A DNA stretch of 27,543 nucleotides from Verrucomicrobiota bacterium (GTDB lineage Bacteria; Verrucomicrobiota; Verrucomicrobiia; Opitutales; Opitutaceae), in contig JAEZAD010000273.1 in the NCBI GenBank assembly GCA_023430565.1, forward strand, positions 1 through 27,543, given 5' to 3'. The translations under genes and the position numbers were made by a program. The number at the start of each line of letters is the position of its first letter. Position 1 is the stretch's first letter. The notes under the pieces were generated by a model. The model was not told the DNA's origin and searched no databases. It saw only the letters and a list, made by a program, of their open reading frames with translations. Shown here one piece after another: positions 22,859 through 27,543 of the stretch.

Positions 22859-23158
22859 ATGGCTACAAAGAGTCAGCAGGCCAGGAACCGAGCGGCACTC
22901 GAGGGCGCAAAGCGAGCCGCGAACTGCACCTGGTGTGGGCGACGACTATGGGATGTACCTTCGCTACGGACCACACCCGACCTGATTGAGGCGCATCACC
23001 CTTCAGCTAAAGCATTCGAGCTCTCGACAGGAGCACGCAGAAAATCCACGGCCCGATTTCTCGAGGAGATCGCGAGCTGCGGATTCGTTTGTGAGGCGGG
23101 CCACAAGGCAATCCACGGCACGATTAAAGCGTCCTCGGGCAAGTGCCCGAAGTACTGA
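22859..23158 (+). CDS. Small HNH-like zinc-binding protein (99 aa)
   Basis: A 99-residue protein with metal-binding spacing like a small HNH nuclease: C23-T-W-C26-G, then E44-A-H46-H47-P (an AHH-like motif), then C74-G-F-V-C78-E-A-G-H82 and H86. The basic N-terminus (MATKSQQARNRAALEGAKRA) could bind DNA. It is about half the length of normal HNH endonucleases, and the final Asn/His catalytic element is ambiguous, so nuclease activity is only inferred. The frame extends to 22796; the ATG at 22859 is preferred. It ends 9 bases before the DUF559 gene, so the two are probably co-transcribed. Confidence 0.6.
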   Translation: MATKSQQARNRAALEGAKRAANCTWCGRRLWDVPSLRTTPDLIEAHHPSAKAFELSTGARRKSTARFLEEIASCGFVCEAGHKAIHGTIKASSGKCPKY

Positions 23159-23167
23159 CAACCTCAC

Positions 23168-23545
23168 ATGCCTCGCATGCTGAAACCCTATGACACCTCC
23201 GCCGAAGAGAGGATGCTTGCGATCCTAACAGAGGCGTTTCCCGGCCAGTTCCGCCGGGACGTATGGCTGCGCGCTCATCGAGGAACCTACTGTCCTGATT
23301 TTCTTCAGATCCGTGGAAACCTTGCGATAGAAGTCGACGGCTCGATCCACGAAAGGAAGTGGAAGCAGCGGTACGACCGGCGCCGAACGAGGCACCTCAA
23401 TGGTTGCGGCTACTATGTTATACGCTTCTGGAACAGCCAGGTTCTCGACCCGGAGACTAAAACAATGATCGTATCGAAGATTCGCGAAAGGATGTCGATC
23501 CGCCGGCCAGCCACGACCAAGCTGCGGCCACGGAAGCGTTACTGA
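23168..23545 (+). CDS. DUF559 (Vsr-like) endonuclease-domain protein
   Basis: This 125-residue protein of the DUF559 family has the PD-(D/E)XK-type fold related to very-short-patch-repair endonucleases. Family blocks are clear: S11-AEERMLAILTEAFPG, F28-RRDVWLRAHRGTYCPDFLQIRGNLAIEVDGSIH with D44, E55 and D57 as the catalytic set, then RYDRRRTRHLNGCGYYVIRFWNSQV. Together with the small HNH-like protein 9 bases upstream it forms a compact two-nuclease pair. The substrate is unknown; DUF559 proteins are common in mobile and defence loci. An ATG at 23177 is an alternative start. Confidence 0.85.
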   Translation: MPRMLKPYDTSAEERMLAILTEAFPGQFRRDVWLRAHRGTYCPDFLQIRGNLAIEVDGSIHERKWKQRYDRRRTRHLNGCGYYVIRFWNSQVLDPETKTMIVSKIRERMSIRRPATTKLRPRKRY

Positions 23546-24269
23546 ATCTCGATTTGGAGGGCCTTGCGCCCGGGCGGAGAAAGGCACACGCGCAGTTTAA
23601 TTTGCGCTCGAGCCAACCTTTCGTTGGGCGATCCCGAGCGCATGAGGTATGACAACCGAGCGAGCACCAATGGCCGCGAAGGCTCGCCCAACCGAGGCGA
23701 AATGTGAAGACGGAAATCGGCGGCCTCCTGCCACAGATCACCCGGACGATGGATGGGCTAACGAATTTGGGCGTTCTCCACGCCTTTAGAAACCAAGGTG
23801 CGTATTACATGCCTATTCTTGCTACCGTTCATTCTTCATAGACTCACCCAAACAGGTCAGAAAGATGACCACAGCCGAGACCAATGGGCCACGTTTATAA
23901 ATGATCCGACGCCGTCCACGGACCTGGAGTCGCGGGCAATCCGCCGCGAAACTGGCAGCCGAGATGCGACGAGCTGGATTCCACTGGGAGCTACTTTGGC
24001 GAACACAGCGGCTAGCGGATCTAGGTAGGTTAAACGGAATTGAGGCTCGCGCATTTTGCGGCCCGCGGCAGTGGATGCTTGCCTCGAATGGCGTGAACTG
24101 GCGGAGTATTCCGACCGCCATGCTCCAGCTTTCATAGCGCCGGATCTTCCATCCGACGGCGGCATTTCCGATGTCCTTGTGTCACCCTAGCGATCTGCGC
24201 CCGCTCTGTGAGCCATTGCGTTGCGGCGTCAACAAACGTGTGATGTTCCGCCAACGCTAGCAGTCCAGC
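23546..24269. other. 724-base region without a supported gene
   Basis: Several frames of 60-100 codons occur on both strands, but none shows family features, a ribosome site or consistent codon bias. The least implausible is 23901-24137 on the plus strand (78 codons, MIRRRPRTWSRGQSAAKLAA at its start). A short GCGCA/TGCGC dyad is visible near 23590. It may be a decayed insertion junction. Confidence 0.4.
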
Positions 24270-24806
24270 ATGTCCTCGATCACGTGGCTTGATCATTCTG
24301 AAAGAGACCGGCGACGCATGCTAGACATCGTTGACCTTTTCCGGGAGCGCGACACCCGCGACGAACTGGGATTGGGGTCGATCCGTGACGCGTTCGCCGA
24401 TCTCTTTTTCCCCGGTACGAGCACCATCATGACGCGGGCACGATATTTCCTGCTCGTCCCATGGACCTATCAGCGTCTCGAAGAGCGTCGGGTGCCGTCG
24501 ACCGAATTTGTCGCTCGCGCTCGGAAGGCCGAACTCGCCCTGGTCGATGTCATCGCGAGCTCATCCGACAGCGACGGAAATATTGGAAAACGCGCACGGC
24601 ATGCACTCAAGCGACTCCCGAGCAGTGTGTACGCCCATATCCCGCAGCTGCCGCAGAGTAGGCTCAGGCAGCTCGAACCGATAGTGATCCAGCCCCAACG
24701 GACCTTTTTCGGCCATTCGGTGGATGGTCTCGAAGGCTTGCTCGCGAGCGCGGGTAGTTCGATGCCGGGCAATTCGGTCACCCTTCGTGAGGGGTTCGGC
24801 TTCTGA
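24270..24806 (+). pseudogene. DUF6361-family gene, 3'-truncated and run on into foreign sequence
   Basis: The first 120 or so codons match the N-terminus of DUF6361 proteins as I recall the family (MSSITWLDHSERDRRRMLDI, DTRDELGLGSIRDAFADLFFPGTSTIMTRARYFLLVPWTYQRLE, GKRARHALKRLPSSVY). Full members are several hundred residues. After the SSVY at about 24632 the frame continues only as the antisense of the convergent relaxase gene, so the true sequence is lost. It is therefore a truncated remnant at a recombination junction. The function of DUF6361 is not established; it is often seen in accessory loci. Confidence 0.6.
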
Positions 24807-25673
24807 AGGTCCGGCGAAGATCGCTTCACAGAATCGGAAATGCCGGGCGGCGAGATGTTCAGCATGCCGTCGCGTGCACTCGGAGATTCGGACGTCGAGG
24901 GGACGGGATTGCTCGATGGCGGCATCGCGTTGAGCCGCGACAAAGCGGTCGCGGCTGAAGTCGCTGGTGTACTTACGCCCTTCCAGACGGAAGACGCACC
25001 CTTCGGGACGGACGCGGATGATGAGGCAGTCGTCATATGTTTTGAGAATTTGTACTCCCCGACTGGTCAGAATCGGGATTATATCTTCGCGTGAGTTGAC
25101 TCGCCCCGCGGTGAACGTTTCGCACACCAGTGCGTCGATAACCGCGTGATCCTCACGAGTCTCTTTGCTGGCGGGATACGGAGGAGGATCCGTCAGGGCT
25201 GGATTTGCTTCCGGATCTGGCAGTGCGAATTGGAGGTTGATGAGGCGACAGAGGTTTCTAACCGCGACGGCATCGTACGCATGCCGGTATGGCGAAATCG
25301 TGCGGCCGGTCGGCAGATGGTTTGTCCCCATGCCGAAATGCTCATGCCACCTGCCGAGGTCGTCGACGCGGCCAACGGACTCAAAAGCAAACTCCTGACG
25401 CGGGAGCCCGGCGCACCAGTACTGGAACTGGAGTGCGCGGATCTCGGCATGAGGCCGCGGAAACAGTTGCTTGAAATGGACGCCGCTGCTCGAAATCCCA
25501 GAGATATACTTCTGCTCACGGCGAGAGTAACGGATGACCAAATCCGTGAGATCGGCGTCGCGATAGACCGACATCGGTGAGACATGTCGGGGGCGGCCAG
25601 CGCAGTCCTTTTTCGAGAGGGAGTACGATGCTGGGCTGAGCCTCTTTCCGTTATTCGTCATTTTGACAATCAT
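24561..25673 (-). CDS. Relaxase-like mobilisation protein (C-terminus possibly replaced)
   Basis: A 370-residue candidate MOB relaxase, third gene of a coupled operon. It begins MIVKMTNNGKRLSPASYSLSKKDCAGRPRH, a typical relaxase lead. It contains a W-H110-E-H112-F motif followed by H119-LPTGR124-TISPY, matching the motif III pattern H-x-H ... H-x-x-TGR-x-x-x-PY of many plasmid relaxases. It would nick DNA at an origin of transfer. The last 24 residues (from about HTARES) lie antisense to the truncated DUF6361 gene, so the natural C-terminus is probably missing. The start overlaps the preceding gene by four bases (ATGA). Confidence 0.62.
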   Translation of the reverse strand: MIVKMTNNGKRLSPASYSLSKKDCAGRPRHVSPMSVYRDADLTDLVIRYSRREQKYISGISSSGVHFKQLFPRPHAEIRALQFQYWCAGLPRQEFAFESVGRVDDLGRWHEHFGMGTNHLPTGRTISPYRHAYDAVAVRNLCRLINLQFALPDPEANPALTDPPPYPASKETREDHAVIDALVCETFTAGRVNSREDIIPILTSRGVQILKTYDDCLIIRVRPEGCVFRLEGRKYTSDFSRDRFVAAQRDAAIEQSRPLDVRISECTRRHAEHLAARHFRFCEAIFAGPSEAEPLTKGDRIARHRTTRAREQAFETIHRMAEKGPLGLDHYRFELPEPTLRQLRDMGVHTARESLECMPCAFSNISVAVG

Positions 25674-26059
25674 GACGTATTCCCGTCTTCTTTAGCTCTC
25701 TGCCGGACGAACCACTTGAGCAGCGTTACCACGTCGGAGGCGTTCCCCAAAAATTCGTCCAATACCACCGCAATTTGCCGCTCATCGTCTCGTGGGAACC
25801 GCTCGATGGCGGTTTGCACGCGGTCGAGCTGTTGAGCCAAAAGCAAGGTCAGCTCGAGCAGTCGTGATCGCTGCTGCATCGCCATGCTGGCCTGTGGCAA
25901 CGGCACGCCTGAGACAAGTAGGCGAATCAGACCGCCAACATCCAGTCCGCGCATAGAAGCATTTTGGCGTAGGACATGATACTCTTCATCGCTGAGCCTG
26001 AATGTCACCGGCTTCGAGCGCTTGGGCCCGGTATTCCTAGTAGAATGTCGAGTTTTCAC
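25670..26059 (-). CDS. Relaxosome accessory protein, ribbon-helix-helix (MobC-like)
   Basis: This 129-residue protein has an N-terminal basic tail, then KPVTFRLSDEEYHVLRQNASMRGLDVGGLIRLLV, the beta-strand plus two-helix pattern of ribbon-helix-helix DNA binders (residues about 16-50). A helical C-terminal region follows (QQRSRLLELTLLLAQQLDRVQTAIERF). Such proteins bind near oriT and load the relaxase. The start is a GTG at 26059 overlapping the upstream stop (GTGA), and the stop overlaps the relaxase ATG (ATGA). The position between ParB-like and relaxase genes supports the assignment. Confidence 0.72.
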   Translation of the reverse strand: MKTRHSTRNTGPKRSKPVTFRLSDEEYHVLRQNASMRGLDVGGLIRLLVSGVPLPQASMAMQQRSRLLELTLLLAQQLDRVQTAIERFPRDDERQIAVVLDEFLGNASDVVTLLKWFVRQRAKEDGNTS

Positions 26060-27018
26060 GCCGCGACCTCCGGTTGATTCCTGTGGCGCTCGTGTGCCAG
26101 ATGCTCTCTGGCAGCCGCGAGCACGTCTTCAGGTTGTACACAGAGAAGCGCCGCCAGCTTATCGGTGAGCGCAACGATCTGCGCGCAGGCGCGGTTCAGG
26201 TCCACGTTGCCGCCACTCTCCGGTTTGCGCTTCGATTTCGGAGAGCTACGTTCACGATCGGTCCGTTTGGGCAGCGAGATCGCCTGTTTGAGAAAGGCCT
26301 CGGAACCTGCCGGAGCGGCCGGCTCACGAGGCACGAGATTGTCGGGCGTTTTCGCCTCGGTGCTTTTGTCTTCTTTTGTGGTCGGCTCCGACGTTCCATT
26401 CGCCTCCTTGCGCACGCCGAGAAGATCATCCTTAACGCGATCGATCGTGCTTTTGCTGACCCGGAACAGTGCAGCCAAGTCCCGCAGCGACCGTTTGCGC
26501 TCGATGAGATCGTCGAGCAATGCGGGTGTGGCCTTGAAGCACATTGCGGTGTACGCGCGAATATCAGCTCGGCGAACCGGCAACCCGTGGGCGACATTTG
26601 CGCGCAGGCGGCAGATCCTCGCGCACGCATCGCTGCATGCTACGACGATAACAGGGATTTCCTGCGCGCCAGCGGCACGGAAGGCTTGCAAGCGGTATTC
26701 GCCGTCAAGCACTTCGTAGAGCTCACCAACCTTACGCGCTACCAACGGCGGAATAGGTTCGTCCTCTCGAACCGCGTCAGTCAGGTCCGATAGGAATGAT
26801 GTGCAACCACTCGCTCGAAGTGCCATGTAGCCGCACACAACGTTCTTGATCGGAATGCGCGTCGGGCTAGTATTCGCAATGGCCGCTTCAACGGCCGCTA
26901 CCTCATCGATCAGATCAGCGTAGCTTTCGCTAGACGCCATGGGCTCGAACGGAATCTCCGGGCCCGGGAGGCATTCAGGGGCCAAACGGCCCGTGGCCTT
27001 TGCAGGTGTTCTTTTCAT
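26056..27018 (-). CDS. ParB/Spo0J-like domain protein with helix-turn-helix
   Basis: This 320-residue protein shows a ParB N-terminal domain: Y101-EVLDGEYRLQAFRAAGAQEIPVIVVA (G106-E-Y-R109 box), then a RANVAHGLPVRRAD segment (N141-x2-H144-G145-LP). A helix-turn-helix follows at residues 178-200 (LRDLAALFRVSKSTIDRVKDDLLG). The C-terminal third is charged and low-complexity (KRTDRERSSPKSKRKPESGG), a likely linker, with a final helical part. ParB-family proteins bind centromere-like sites and hydrolyse CTP; on mobile elements they may instead regulate transfer. No ParA partner is seen. It is first in the operon with the MobC-like and relaxase genes. Confidence 0.78.
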   Translation of the reverse strand: MKRTPAKATGRLAPECLPGPEIPFEPMASSESYADLIDEVAAVEAAIANTSPTRIPIKNVVCGYMALRASGCTSFLSDLTDAVREDEPIPPLVARKVGELYEVLDGEYRLQAFRAAGAQEIPVIVVACSDACARICRLRANVAHGLPVRRADIRAYTAMCFKATPALLDDLIERKRSLRDLAALFRVSKSTIDRVKDDLLGVRKEANGTSEPTTKEDKSTEAKTPDNLVPREPAAPAGSEAFLKQAISLPKRTDRERSSPKSKRKPESGGNVDLNRACAQIVALTDKLAALLCVQPEDVLAAAREHLAHERHRNQPEVAA

Positions 27019-27294
27019 CCACCTTGTATCAGCCGTAGAATACCGTCGTCAAATTGCCACGTAAACCGTTGATAATCCCCCTGGAAGGAGGAGGACGGCT
27101 CAAGACCGTCAGCTTGATTCCAAAGCCTCTAAGGGGGGAAACTGATCGTTCGGACACTCGGCAGGAGCAGAATGCCGCCTCCCCTTCGGCGTGTAAGCTA
27201 CCGCTTGCCGGTCCTTGAATCCCTGCCTCACCTGCACCCGCTCCACAACACGGTTTTGGACAAGTTTAGGAGACAGCAGAAGCCTTCGAGGTGA
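27019..27294. other. Region between the mobilisation operon and IS66 remnant
   Basis: No gene is seen. It holds a hairpin GACGG-7-CCGTC (27094-27110) on a polypurine lead (AAGGAGGAGG) upstream of the ParB-like gene; a transfer origin or operator could lie here but is not identified. A GTAAGC at 27193 resembles an IS66 terminus. Confidence 0.4.
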
Positions 27295-27543
27295 TTACGC
27301 ATCGTCTCCGAGCGCGTTCCGGACACCGCACTGCATTTCACGGGTCGCGTGTTCAGGCTCCTTCGAACTACCAAGCTCAAACAATTGCGCGATTGCATCG
27401 CATTTACGCGGCTCCACGGGCTTCGCGCGTTCATACGTGATCGTTTCCACGCGCCGCTCGGCCTTCGCGGCCAGCTGTTCGAGTTCCTCGAGCTGGAAGC
27501 GCAACTGCGCACGATCGAGCTTCTCGCTTTTGCCCGGTCCAAA
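27295..27543 (-). pseudogene. IS66-family transposase fragment (N-terminal part, at window edge)
   Basis: Read from the window end the minus strand encodes FGPGKSEKLD, then RAQLRFQLEELEQLAAKAERR, then VETITYERAKPVEPRK. This matches the N-terminal coiled-coil and zinc-finger lead of IS66 TnpC proteins (typically F-G-x-S/K-SEKLD). The frame degenerates after PRK and stops at 27295, far short of the roughly 500-residue enzyme, so it is a remnant. Its 5' end lies outside the window. The GTAAGC at 27193-27198 could be the distal terminal repeat after an internal deletion. Confidence 0.6.

Larger units (their letters stand above)
5265..27543. mobile_element. Integrated composite genomic island (left boundary at tRNA fragment; right end beyond window)
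   Basis: The boundary is inferred from the tRNA 3' fragment at 5265-5292, the switch from core metabolic genes to accessory genes, and a tyrosine integrase at 6603-7862. Within it are a second recombinase, a relaxase operon, IS630 and IS66 remnants, two AbiE systems and a NACHT-type NTPase. The second recombinase, the truncated DUF6361 gene and the IS scars suggest more than one insertion rather than a single element. The right attachment site was not seen. Confidence 0.55.

Noticed and set aside
23901..24137. 78-codon plus-strand frame in the gene-free region
   Set aside because: No ribosome site, no clear codon bias and no recognised family; overlapping frames of similar length exist on the other strand.
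1..27543. CRISPR array, rRNA operon, riboswitch
   Set aside because: No regularly spaced direct repeats, rRNA-like sequence or known riboswitch core was seen on either strand.

Overview
This is a high-GC bacterial chromosome segment. The first 5.2 kb looks like core metabolism. The remaining 22 kb looks like an integrated, composite genomic island. Taxonomy is a weak guess: a lineage such as Opitutaceae (Verrucomicrobiota) would fit the overall feel of the metabolic genes, but no rRNA or marker gene in the window tests it.

Layout. (1) 1-4895: the 3' part of glcD, then glcE and glcF on the plus strand, encoding the three-subunit glycolate oxidase. Facing them on the minus strand is a lactate/glycolate permease of the LldP/GlcA family. 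Together they form a 2-hydroxyacid uptake and oxidation locus. (2) 5232-5292: a minus-strand hairpin terminator behind a tRNA 3' end (T-loop and acceptor only, possibly tRNA-His). The tRNA match breaks in the T-stem, as expected where an island has integrated. A tyrosine integrase (6603-7862) and a metallophosphoesterase follow. (3) 7885-11849: a small unknown protein, then two back-to-back AbiE-type (type IV) toxin-antitoxin pairs from different subfamilies, each translationally coupled. (4) 11879-13185: an unrecognised coupled pair, a 346-aa protein and an 89-aa very leucine-rich membrane protein. (5) 13322-13508: an IS630 transposase remnant. (6) 13615-18036: a 1473-residue HNH-NACHT-helical-repeat protein with the architecture of a bacterial NLR-like antiphage NTPase. 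(7) 18508-21628: a compact five-gene minus-strand cluster (degenerate receiver-LuxR regulator, small membrane protein, two unknown helical proteins, HAD phosphatase-like protein), not recognised as any named system. (8) 21895-22524: a second, catalytic-core-only tyrosine recombinase. (9) 22859-23545: a small HNH-like zinc protein followed by a DUF559 nuclease. (10) 24270-27018: a truncated DUF6361 gene abutting a mobilisation operon (ParB-like, ribbon-helix-helix accessory protein, relaxase) whose three genes overlap by four bases each. (11) 27193-27543: an IS66 transposase remnant at the window edge.

Five intergenic copies of an REP-like palindrome (CACC, 8-base loop, GGTG) punctuate the island. 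The content (integrases, relaxase, IS scars, two AbiE systems, a NACHT NTPase, small nucleases) is that of a defence or mobile island. The most promising candidates for undescribed biology are the HNH-NACHT protein, the five-gene LuxR/HAD cluster, and the unknown-protein plus leucine-rich membrane pair. All functional statements rest on reading motifs by eye; no search was run.
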